From Chloroflexota bacterium (GTDB taxonomy: Bacteria; Chloroflexota; Chloroflexia; Chloroflexales; Roseiflexaceae), in contig JAUQOW010000020.1 in assembly GCA_030550675.1 (NCBI GenBank), forward strand, positions 1 to 33,585: a DNA stretch of 33,585 bases, read 5' to 3'. The notes beneath the pieces are model-generated. The model had not been told where the DNA came from, did not search any database, and was given only the letters and a program-made list of their open reading frames with translations. The number at the start of each line of letters is the position of its first letter. Position 1 is the first letter of the stretch. This document shows, piece after piece, positions 27,601 to 33,365 of the stretch. The position numbers were made by a program, and so were the translations under genes.

Positions 27601-28109
27601 TTGAGAGCGTCTTCATCGGCGATATCTTTGAGGAAGTCAGGAAGATGCTGCGCGCCGAGATTGAACGCAAGCGCCTGTCGTTCAGCATTGAGGTTGCTGA
27701 ACAGACGCCGCCAGTGATGGCTGATGAGACGCGCCTGACCCAGGTGGTGCTGAACCTGGCGTCGAATGCAGTGAAGTACACCTACCCTGAAGGCATCGTC
27801 AAGCTGCGCGCCGGACTGAACCCCGCCGGATTGCTCCAGGTTGATGTTATCGACAATGGCGTCGGCATTTCACCCGAACAGCAGCAACATCTCTTCCGTC
27901 GCTTCTACCGCGCCGACAACCCGCTCCGCGATGAAGCCGGCGGCACCGGTCTCGGGTTGTCGATCGCCAAGTCGTATGTCGAAATGCACGGCGGTCAGAT
28001 GTGGGTAGAAAGTGAACCGGGCAAAGGCAGCACCTTCAGTTTTATTATCCCGCTGACCCAGCCAGCGTCAGAGTCCGAAACGGAAGCGACGAAGCAGAGT
28101 CGATCATGA
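21612..28109 (+). CDS. Giant soluble multi-GAF PAS sensor histidine kinase
   Basis: The 2165-residue kinase has no membrane segment or signal peptide. By alignment of the recurring blocks (..IGVLxvqs..aF...d...l..vAnQaAiAleNArLF), I count ten GAF units at about 20-140 (weak), 156-320, 327-525, 530-720, 724-890, 894-1068, 1073-1238, 1242-1425, 1428-1580 and 1614-1775. A coiled coil (about 1580-1614) separates the last two. A PAS domain follows (about 1797-1920, QSLGEGVIVVDEDQNIVLYNAAAEQILG). Next come HisKA with His1933 in FISNVSHELRTPLTSIKGY and a complete HATPase_c with N-box NLASNAVKY (from N2048), DNGVGIS and GGTGLGLSIAK. No bilin Cys-containing phytochrome signature was found. The ATG at 21612 has only a weak ribosome site (ACAGG). 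The stop overlaps the next start by ATGA. Confidence 0.95.
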   Translation: MDATTVTSPHVRAWELLTGLAEYGRSISGDAQSLVQRVAELAQDHLPCPWGVIMVQVGGAPVSAGWGVSPEWRQRLIERAIPVPAQTIEAPLYYRDEPAGMLWLGMPAAHHEQLAPGFLTTLRHQIELLVALLHHDSGPTVETPDESRQRQYASEMDTLRALSAHLGSGLALEELSPAVVRWAQQLIPCAAAALSLINPDTGLLEPAATIGAPFASPASVPEDNRQALNEWVARHRRTIRLSDMRYAPVPPALDAFADGRPIRAYMAIPLQVGNQVVGVLELLDVQPDRFGEHEERLIAILAAQAAQAVASAQRYAEDDEHLQSRLLQLRSLQRISRELTSTLYLHNILDFALKEALRATHATQGYVALRGYAVEREAFEMEQSDAFGVAVSPQTYVALRSVGENGPVRLIVAEGYAPGDHDRLINATLDGANVIAASVMARGEARIVEKLTDDDRLAAIGPAPASTLAAPIYYEEQVIGVINLHSTRARAFNRDALDFIRAVADQIALAIGNEERYHEQRRQRDLLAQRATTLNEVLRIGQEMRADRSLDDVLEQIAFSVAETARFRSVAFYLIDNDNDNDESATVSLVAAAGLPLAEIERLRRRHLPVSVIEQLLDPHYRIGRSFFVPGQRIRELVDGADLRLLSPLETEGTRTPDEWQIDDVLIVPLYRSKSRLVGIMVVDEPYDRQLPTPRSVETLEIFADQAAIAIENAMLLREARSQAKQMASLYRASAAMVSSLDLDSLLDRIYAEIEAHVGTPSFCFVASYNPFRDELCFEMFKREGATAAHLHKRIIPRSGLSGWVIEHRKMLYIEDFSEEQDRLPVTPVNLGEPIRSWVGIPLMRQNQPIGVLSVQSFEPRAFSARDVQWLSTVANQLAVALSNAQLFAERGQRINELNLINHIGHITSSTFDIEQMFAGVYEALAGFLPIDGFAACVYDANSDQIGQTFVASAGKRLYRRMNRAPSPNGLIRRVVDAQQPIRLDDRRDAAVDACLDAALSGETDCVFASCVGVPLVVGEREVVGVLVLQSGMPRAYGDRELAFLNTVAVQVALGVQNIRLFTEARDSAMALQRKVSELSALLRAAQVLSSSLKPDDVLQSLMAIVAEQLQVDTVALWKIDADGFLTPAAMQGIPIDMARVLRVPIGRGLTGRVAASGQPLVVANVEEDGTSLYPQFNREHQYTSFMGVPVVYREQTIGVLSVMTVPQRAFSADEVTLLAGIADQAAIALENARLFAERERRIAELTALNHISQAINVSLSTEEILEALHRGMSEVLDTSQSFIALYDAKTRRLTFPLVYEDGRRAPERETEVIVLDDLAGGLTPTVILERRPLLLRTQQEVDAVALHPADLNKPPICSWLGAPIIQGDEVLGVLNVQSYEPGRFDEDAQRFLMTVANQAAIALSNVRLFQSEQERRRVADTLREVAQMMTGVLALDDIFGMILDQLARIVPYDTASLMLREGDMLRIVAARGFDESIRERVEHLQLRVDDDPSLARVLHTRRPYVLIDAREAPPSSVDDGTEHIRGWIGAPLLLGDDVIGILNVDSTTVGAYDEEDAQLAFALASQAAQAIRNARLFDEVRRFNAELEQLVSERTAALQEANARLAAERDRLQAVHRITLELTASLDLQTTLNRTLALASEAVGARRGSIMLKDLQSGQLICRAVLNIDGTVESKHIPITFEKGLGLSGWVMHHQEAVCIADVRNDARWLREEGRAEEVRSVIAAPLMTQDGPQGVLILTSPQVNFFGQDQLQLLATIANEVAIVIHNAMLYTIINEIATERGELWSQQREENSKNQAILQSLGEGVIVVDEDQNIVLYNAAAEQILGIPARFVANKPLARIAEYCEDDQGAERARRIYEGLRQGLQALAEAQKNHNRVLELPEPTQSIVLNFAPWVGPRNAIYGSVVVLHDITREVEADRAKREFISNVSHELRTPLTSIKGYVDLLMLGASGPLNESQTSFLNVVKSNTHRLMNLINDILEIGRIDDNKVKLNFESVFIGDIFEEVRKMLRAEIERKRLSFSIEVAEQTPPVMADETRLTQVVLNLASNAVKYTYPEGIVKLRAGLNPAGLLQVDVIDNGVGISPEQQQHLFRRFYRADNPLRDEAGGTGLGLSIAKSYVEMHGGQMWVESEPGKGSTFSFIIPLTQPASESETEATKQSRS

Positions 28110-28945
28110 GCGCGATCCATATCGACAACCGATTAGTGCACTATGAGGTCGTCGGTCGCCGCGGCGCGCCGGTGATCTTCCTGCACAGCTGGCTTGGATC
28201 GTGGCGCTACTGGTTGCCGACGATGGAGCACGCCGCCGAACGGTATCGCACGTTCGCCATCGATTTCTGGGGGTTTGGCGAGTCGGACCGACGCGACGGC
28301 GCATTTTCCATTGCGGAGTACGTCGATCTGGTCATGCGCTTCATGAACCAGCTCGGCATTGCGAGAGCCAGCGTCGTCGGGCACGGATTGGGCGGAATGG
28401 TTGCGCTCCGCGCCGCCAGCCAGCATCCGGACCGCTTCACCCGCCTCATGATCGTCAGCACCCCAATCCAGGGATCACAGATTCAAAACCATATTCGTCC
28501 CAGCGCCCTGTCGCGCCTTTTCAATCGCGTCGCGCCCGGCAATGTCTGGACGCGCCTGATGCGGCAGCTCAATGTCGATTATCCGCAGATTTTGAACGAA
28601 ATTATCGAGGATACCGATAGCCTTTCTGAAACAGTGGTGCAACGTGTGATCGCGTCAGTCGCCGAGACCGATCTGCGCGGAGACCTGGAACGCCTGGAAA
28701 CGCCGCTGCTGGCGGTCTTCGGCGAAAAGGACGCGATTGTGTCGCCTGACCAGGCGCGTTTTCTGCACGATGACCACGCTTCAATGCAACAGGTCATCAA
28801 ACTGCCGCGATCAAACCATTTCCCCTTTCTCGACCAACCCAACGTTTTCAACCGCCTGCTGATGGATTTTCAAGAGAGCAAGGGCACGCAGGTAGAGATC
28901 AAGACCGAGTGGCGACGACGGGTGAGCCAACTGGAGTATATCTGA
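28106..28945 (+). CDS. Alpha/beta-hydrolase-fold protein lacking the nucleophile Ser (putative pseudo-hydrolase)
   Basis: The 279-residue protein has the alpha/beta-hydrolase fold: VIFLHSWLGSW (oxyanion region, 23-33), FAIDFWGFGESDR (50-62), the elbow VVGHGLGGMVAL (90-101), FGEKDAIVSP (Asp209) and RSNHFPFLDQP (His238). In active relatives the elbow is GHSxGG. Here the codon is GGA, giving Gly94 in the nucleophile position, while Asp and His remain. Classical esterase or hydrolase catalysis is therefore not expected. The start codon overlaps the kinase stop (ATGA), so translation is coupled and both should be made together. By analogy with RsbQ, an alpha/beta hydrolase that works with a PAS-domain phosphatase, it may bind a small ligand and act on the kinase. 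That is inference. A sequencing error is possible, though the frame is otherwise intact. Confidence 0.85.
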   Translation: MSAIHIDNRLVHYEVVGRRGAPVIFLHSWLGSWRYWLPTMEHAAERYRTFAIDFWGFGESDRRDGAFSIAEYVDLVMRFMNQLGIARASVVGHGLGGMVALRAASQHPDRFTRLMIVSTPIQGSQIQNHIRPSALSRLFNRVAPGNVWTRLMRQLNVDYPQILNEIIEDTDSLSETVVQRVIASVAETDLRGDLERLETPLLAVFGEKDAIVSPDQARFLHDDHASMQQVIKLPRSNHFPFLDQPNVFNRLLMDFQESKGTQVEIKTEWRRRVSQLEYI

Positions 28946-29069
28946 GGCGCGAAGCGCAGGGTGCGGGGTGTGAGGTGCAAGGGCGGCGGTTCCGCAGTCG
29001 CATGAGGGCGTCTTGCGTCCTCTGTGTCTGGATGCTTTAACGAGCAGTGCGACAATACAGGTGAAAGGG

Positions 29070-30110
29070 ATGCACGACAATACAATGGAAGCGCTGGTCT
29101 GGCTGGGACCGCGCAAGATGGAAGTGCGGCGCGAACCCGTGCCTCAGCCGAGACCGGGTGAGGTGCTGGTCGAAGTTGCAGCGGTTGGAATCTGCGGGTC
29201 GGAACTGAGCGGATATCTGGGAGAGAATAGCCTGCGCAAGCCGCCGCTGATCATGGGGCACGAAGCCGCGGGACGGATCGCCTTCGACAGCGATGCACTG
29301 CTGAGCGACGGCTCGCCTGCACGGGCTGGCACGCGAGTGACGTTCAACCCCCTCGTCACATGCGGCGCATGCGATCTCTGTCGAGCGGGGAAGAACAACC
29401 TGTGCCGCAACCGACAGTTGATCAGCGCGCATCGTCCAGGCGCATTCGCCGGGTATGTCGCAGTGCCCGCGCACCTCTGCGTTCCCCTGCCGGATCACGT
29501 GTCGCTGACCCTGGGTTCGCTCACCGAGCCGCTGGCGTGCAGCGTGCGCGCCGTGGCGCACGCTGGCGCACCGCAAAGCCTCGTGATTCTGGGCGCCGGA
29601 CCGATTGGACTGCTCTGTTTAATCGCGGCGCGCGCCGCTGGCGTGGATCAGATACTGATCAGCGATGTTTCCGAGCGCCGCCTGGCGGTTGCGCGCGCCT
29701 GGGGCGCAACCGCGACTGTGAATGCACGCGATGATGTGCTCGCGGCAGTGCAGGCGTTGGCGCCAGGCGGCGCGGATGCTGCGATCGATGCAGTGGGGCT
29801 GACCATCACCCGCGAGCAGGCGGTGCGCGCCATTGCGCCGGGCGGGCGGGCGGTTTACATCGGATTGCACGAGGAACAGTCGATGTTCGCCGCCAATTAC
29901 GTCGTTCGCCAGGAGATCACGGTCGTGGGCAGTTTCACCTACAGCGATGCCGATTTCAGGCGCGCGCTCGATCTTCTGGCGGCGGGATGGGTGTCGCTCG
30001 ACGGCGACTGGCTCGAAGAACGTCCGCTGGCGGCGGGGCCGGCGGCATTCGCAGAGTTGATCGCTGGCGCGACGCGCGCAACCAAGATTGTGCTGCGCGT
30101 CGCAGCATAG
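29070..30110 (+). CDS. Zinc-dependent medium-chain alcohol/polyol dehydrogenase
   Basis: The 346-residue MDR dehydrogenase has catalytic-zinc residues Cys42 (VGICGSE), His64-Glu65 (MGHEAAG) and Glu153 (LTEPLACSV). The structural zinc site is C98-G-A-C101-D-L-C104-x7-C112. The Rossmann motif is GAGPIG (175-180), with Asp199 at the end of the second strand, which favours NAD over NADP. This arrangement is shared by sorbitol, threonine and L-idonate dehydrogenases; the substrate cannot be named. The start is uncertain. ATG 29070 is used because AGGTG lies about 7 nt upstream. GTG 29061 and ATG 29085 are alternatives, and the ORF-track start at 29013 has no ribosome site. It follows the pseudo-hydrolase gene after 124 bp, where no convincing promoter was seen. 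Confidence 0.9.
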   Translation: MHDNTMEALVWLGPRKMEVRREPVPQPRPGEVLVEVAAVGICGSELSGYLGENSLRKPPLIMGHEAAGRIAFDSDALLSDGSPARAGTRVTFNPLVTCGACDLCRAGKNNLCRNRQLISAHRPGAFAGYVAVPAHLCVPLPDHVSLTLGSLTEPLACSVRAVAHAGAPQSLVILGAGPIGLLCLIAARAAGVDQILISDVSERRLAVARAWGATATVNARDDVLAAVQALAPGGADAAIDAVGLTITREQAVRAIAPGGRAVYIGLHEEQSMFAANYVVRQEITVVGSFTYSDADFRRALDLLAAGWVSLDGDWLEERPLAAGPAAFAELIAGATRATKIVLRVAA

Positions 30111-30321
30111 CAGGGCGGTGTAGGGCATGCTGCATACATCAATCAAGAAAAGGGAAACCGGTGCGACATAACGCACAGCGTGTTGATCGACGAACAGCGA
30201 CTATGCTCGCGCAGGCGACTTCGTCGTTATGCAAAAAAAGAGGTTCGGGCGATGAAAGAAGCGCTTTCATTAGAACAACGTTAGATATCTGTTAGAAAAA
30301 TGCAAGATCTGGCATATCTGG

Positions 30322-30346
30322 AGAGATGCAAGCCTTGCAATCTCTT
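30322..30346. promoter_or_regulatory. Near-perfect palindrome over the -35 box (possible operator)
   Basis: AGAGATGCAAG and CTTGCAATCTCT are complementary except for one missing T, and they cover the TTGCAA -35 hexamer. Confidence 0.4.
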
Positions 30347-30363
30347 AGGAGGCGTGATATACT
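30335..30363 (+). promoter_or_regulatory. Strong promoter of the small membrane-peptide gene
   Basis: TTGCAA (30335-30340) and TATACT (30358-30363) are 17 bp apart with TGA before the -10 (extended -10). Transcription would begin near 30370, about 75 nt before the small ORF. Confidence 0.75.
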
Positions 30364-30443
30364 GAAAACAGAAAAAAGTTGATGGAATATCGATATTCAC
30401 ATCATGAGACGCTGCTTTCAAACCTGACGAAAGGAGGTTGGCC

Positions 30444-30542
30444 ATGACGCCGTTTGTGGTTGGCTTCTTCATCATCGTGTTTATCGTCGCAGCGTTGTTC
30501 TTCCTGTCGATGATCATGTCGGGCAAGCCGGAAGCCCGGTAG
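30444..30542 (+). CDS. 32-residue single-pass membrane peptide
   Basis: This small ORF is below the ORF-track cut-off. It is supported by an AAAGGAGG ribosome site 7 nt before the ATG, a strong promoter upstream and a textbook terminator 30 bp downstream, so it is a complete transcription unit. The product has a two-residue polar start and about 24 hydrophobic residues forming one membrane helix (VVGFFIIVFIVAALFFLSMIM). It ends with a short basic tail, SGKPEAR, that should face the cytoplasm. I do not recognise the family. Small accessory subunits of respiratory or photosynthetic membrane complexes look like this, and the next gene encodes a membrane redox protein, but no functional link is shown. 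Confidence 0.8.
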   Translation: MTPFVVGFFIIVFIVAALFFLSMIMSGKPEAR

Positions 30543-30571
30543 TGGGACAGTGATGCCGCTATCAGGCACAG

Positions 30572-30611
30572 ACAGGGGGCAGGCGCTGATGCCTGCCCCC
30601 TGTGTGTTTTT
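30572..30611 (+). terminator. Strong Rho-independent terminator
   Basis: ACAGGGGGCAGGC and GCCTGCCCCCTGT are perfect 13-bp arms with a 6-bp loop, followed by GTGTTTTT. It ends the small-peptide transcript. The remainder of the gap to 30936 holds the next promoter and a short TGTAC/GTACA inverted repeat near 30735. Confidence 0.92.
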
Positions 30612-30765
30612 GGACCCTTCCCCCTGCGGTTACGAACCTTTAACCTCCTGACACCTCCTCTTCTCTCTGCGTCCCGTGGCGGTATGTTAGGATTGTGACA
30701 GGCCACGCAGCATATCAGCGCAATGTAAAGCATTTGTACGCGCTCTGTACATCTTATGCGCGATT

Positions 30766-30794
30766 TTGACGCAGTACATTAATCATGATATGCT
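30766..30794 (+). promoter_or_regulatory. Promoter of the Fe-S oxidoreductase gene
   Basis: TTGACG (30766-30771) and TATGCT (30789-30794) are 17 bp apart with TGA before the -10. This leaves a leader of about 135 nt. A second TTGACA lies just downstream but lacks a matching -10. Confidence 0.6.
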
Positions 30795-30936
30795 ACGGAA
30801 GCATTGACACATCTGCTATTGTTCATGAGCATCGCGCAGTGATGCGCCCCGCCTGAGTTACGCCCGTCCCTCGCTGCGGCGGATACCTGGATGCACGCCA
30901 TTATAGTTCTGGCCCTGAGGCCCTGGGGAGCTCCGT

Positions 30937-33120
30937 ATGACCGAAGCCTTCCGTCAAATCTATTGGAATGTCGGCGAGACGCTTGGTTCACTGACCGTGT
31001 ATGGCTCTTCCCTTATCGTTCTGGCTGTTCTGACGTGGGGTGTGCTGCGCGATGTCAACCGCTGGCGCAAGGGGCGTCCCGATGCGCGGATCCAAAACCT
31101 CGGCGCGCGCGCCGTCGAGTTCCTGGTGCAGGTCTTCGGGCAGAAGAAAACCCTCAAAGACCGACGCCCCGGCGTGATGCACGCGCTGGTCTTTTTCGGG
31201 TTTCTGGCGTTGTTCATTGGCACCGATATTATCGCGGTCGAGGAGGACTTTACCATCCCGCTGATGGGTGAGAATGCCGGGAAAATCCTGGTCGGCGAGT
31301 TCTACAAGAACTATGAGCTGATCATGGATTTTATGGGTCTGGTATTTCTTGCTGGCATCATCTGGATGGCATACCGCCGCTATACGAAGCATCCTGATCG
31401 GCTGCACAATCGACGAACCGACCTGTGGGCGCTGGTTGTGCTCGGATACATCGGAATCAGCGGCTACTTCATCGAAGGGTTGCGCCTGGCGAATCAGACC
31501 ATTGGCGGCATCCCGGTCTTCACGCAAGACTGGGCGCCGCGCGCGTTTGTCGGCTACGGACTGGCGACTGTCTTCCGGAATGTCGGACTGGGAGATGGCA
31601 GTCCGGTCGGATTGGGGCTGCACCTGTTCTTCTGGTTCAGCCATACGCTGGCTACCGCTGCATTCCTGGCATCGATCCCGTTCTCAAAACTTCAGCATAT
31701 CATCTACACGCCGCTGAACACCTTCTTCCGCGATCTGGAGCCGAAAGGGGCGCTAACGCCTATTCCGAATCTGGAAGCCGAGATCGAGAAGGACGAACCG
31801 CGTCTTGGCGTTGCGACGCTGGCGGATTTCACCTGGAAGCAGCGGCTCGATTTTGATGCCTGCATGCAGTGCGGGCGCTGCCAGTCGAAATGTCCGGCAT
31901 ATGCATCGGGTTCGCAACTCTCGCCCAAGTTCCTGATCACCAAGATGGCGAATCTGCAGCGCGGCGAGCCGGTGCTGCTCCACGACGGCAGCCTGGGACG
32001 CGCGCACACAGTGCTGACGACCGACCAGTACAATGAGGCGCCCAAGCCGGTCGCAGAGCGCCAGTTTGTCTATGCAAAGATCGATGGCGACCGCGAGACG
32101 CTGCCGTTGATCGAGCATGAAATCTACACTGAGAACGAAATCTGGTCCTGCACCACGTGCCGCGCCTGTATGGAAGAGTGCCCGGCGATGATCGAGCACG
32201 TCGATCTGATTGTGGACGTGCGCCGCAACCTGACGATGATCCGCAGCGAGGTGCCGTCGAATGTCAAGCGAGTGCTGGAAGGCATTGAGCGCGCCGGCAA
32301 TCCGTGGCGTCTGCCAGCGCGCGAGCGCACCGCCTGGACTGACGGGCTGGACGTGCCGACCATGGCGGAAAAGGAGAGCGCCGAGGTGCTCTACTGGGTC
32401 GGCTGCGCGCCCGCCTACGATGAACGCTCAAAGCGTGTCGCACGCGCCATGGTGCAACTGCTGACACGCGCTGGCGTCGATTTCGCGATCCTCGGCGAGG
32501 AGGAGAGTTGCACCGGCGACCCGGCGCGGCGTATGGGCGAGGAGCTGCTGTTCCAGGCGCAGGCGCAGGCAAATATCGAGACCATGCACCAGTATAAGTT
32601 CAAGAAGATCGTGACGACATGCGCGCACTGCTTCAACACGCTCAAGAATGAGTATCCACAGTTCGGCGGGCGCGCCGGCATCGATTACGAGGTCATTCAC
32701 CACACCGACCTGCTGGCGCAACTGGTGCGGGAAGGCAAACTGACGCCGAAGCGACCGATCAATCAGAAGGTCGTTTACCACGACCCCTGCTACATTGGAC
32801 GCTACAACGACATTTACGACGCGCCGCGCAATGTGCTGCGCGCCATCCCTGGCGTGCAACTCGTCGAAGCGCCCGATTGGAACCGCGAACGCGCGATGTG
32901 CTGCGGCGGCGGCGGCGGCAATGTCTGGATGGAGGGGTGGGGCAAGCGCGGCGTCAATGCCATCCGCCTCGAGCAGTTGATGCAGGAGAAGCCGGAAACC
33001 CTGGCGCTCGCCTGCCCCTTCTGCATGGTCATGTTCGAGGACGCCGCCAAGAACGCTGGCGTCGATGAGCAACTGGCGCGCAAGGATATGGCGGAACTGC
33101 TGCTCGAGTCGCTGGAGTAG
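30937..33120 (+). CDS. Membrane-anchored (Fe-S) oxidoreductase, HdrD-like, probable ETF:menaquinone oxidoreductase
   Basis: The 727-residue protein has a cytochrome b/nitrate-reductase-gamma-like membrane half (1 to about 250), with several hydrophobic helices carrying candidate haem His residues (GVMHALVFFGFLALF, LHLFFWFSHTLATAAFL). A soluble half follows, with two 4Fe-4S motifs, C309-MQC-GRC-QSKCP and C405-TTC-RAC-MEECP. Two CCG (heterodisulfide-reductase) cysteine domains come last: one spans GCAPAYDE (Cys490) to TTCAHCF, the other runs from HDPCYIGRY through C655-CGGGGG to ACPFC. This domain order is that of the HdrDE-like proteins described in anaerobes as ETF:(methyl)menaquinone oxidoreductases. 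The exact partner here is inferred, and no etfAB genes are in the window. A GGGGAG ribosome site precedes the ATG. It has its own promoter. Confidence 0.87.
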   Translation: MTEAFRQIYWNVGETLGSLTVYGSSLIVLAVLTWGVLRDVNRWRKGRPDARIQNLGARAVEFLVQVFGQKKTLKDRRPGVMHALVFFGFLALFIGTDIIAVEEDFTIPLMGENAGKILVGEFYKNYELIMDFMGLVFLAGIIWMAYRRYTKHPDRLHNRRTDLWALVVLGYIGISGYFIEGLRLANQTIGGIPVFTQDWAPRAFVGYGLATVFRNVGLGDGSPVGLGLHLFFWFSHTLATAAFLASIPFSKLQHIIYTPLNTFFRDLEPKGALTPIPNLEAEIEKDEPRLGVATLADFTWKQRLDFDACMQCGRCQSKCPAYASGSQLSPKFLITKMANLQRGEPVLLHDGSLGRAHTVLTTDQYNEAPKPVAERQFVYAKIDGDRETLPLIEHEIYTENEIWSCTTCRACMEECPAMIEHVDLIVDVRRNLTMIRSEVPSNVKRVLEGIERAGNPWRLPARERTAWTDGLDVPTMAEKESAEVLYWVGCAPAYDERSKRVARAMVQLLTRAGVDFAILGEEESCTGDPARRMGEELLFQAQAQANIETMHQYKFKKIVTTCAHCFNTLKNEYPQFGGRAGIDYEVIHHTDLLAQLVREGKLTPKRPINQKVVYHDPCYIGRYNDIYDAPRNVLRAIPGVQLVEAPDWNRERAMCCGGGGGNVWMEGWGKRGVNAIRLEQLMQEKPETLALACPFCMVMFEDAAKNAGVDEQLARKDMAELLLESLE

Positions 33121-33121
33121 A

Positions 33122-33150
33122 GGTTAGAGGTTAAGGGTTAGGGGTTAGGA
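33122..33150 (+). repeat. GGTTAG-type short tandem repeat
   Basis: Four consecutive 6-8 bp units of the form GGTTAG/GGTTAA begin just after the Fe-S gene stop. It is simple-sequence DNA, and no function is evident. Confidence 0.65.
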
Positions 33151-33186
33151 AAACCCAGAAGGAACCATTGACCAGGTTAGGATGTA

Positions 33187-33365
33187 GAGGCAGGTCCCCG
33201 CGCCTGCCTGCCCCAGTTGATCTGCGTCACGTAGGGGCAGGCCCCTGTGTCTGCCCCGCGTCGATCTGCGCCACGGAGGGGCAGGACCCTGCGCCTGTCC
33301 CGCGTCGATCTGCGCCACGGAGGGGCAGGACCCTGCGCCTGCCCTGCAGCGGGCGCCCACAGGGG
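33187..33365 (+). repeat. Tandem 44-47 bp GC-rich repeats
   Basis: Units beginning GGGGCAGG and ending CACGKA lie at 33187 (47-bp variant), 33234 and 33278 (44 bp each), then a partial one at 33322. The middle of each unit is TGCCCCGCGTCGATCTGCGC-like. The last unit diverges into GCAGCGGGCGCCCACAGGGG. The array has no unique spacers, so it is not CRISPR. Confidence 0.75.

Larger units (their letters stand above)
30111..30443 (+). other. Intergenic leader region of the small membrane-peptide gene
   Basis: No protein gene was found. The first 200 bp show nothing distinct. The rest contains short ATGCAAG repeats, a near-palindrome around the -35 box, an extended -10 promoter and a roughly 75-nt untranslated leader. 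Confidence 0.6.

Noticed and set aside
29013-29069. N-terminal extension of the alcohol dehydrogenase
   Set aside because: The extra residues do not resemble the MDR family and no ribosome site precedes the ATG at 29013.
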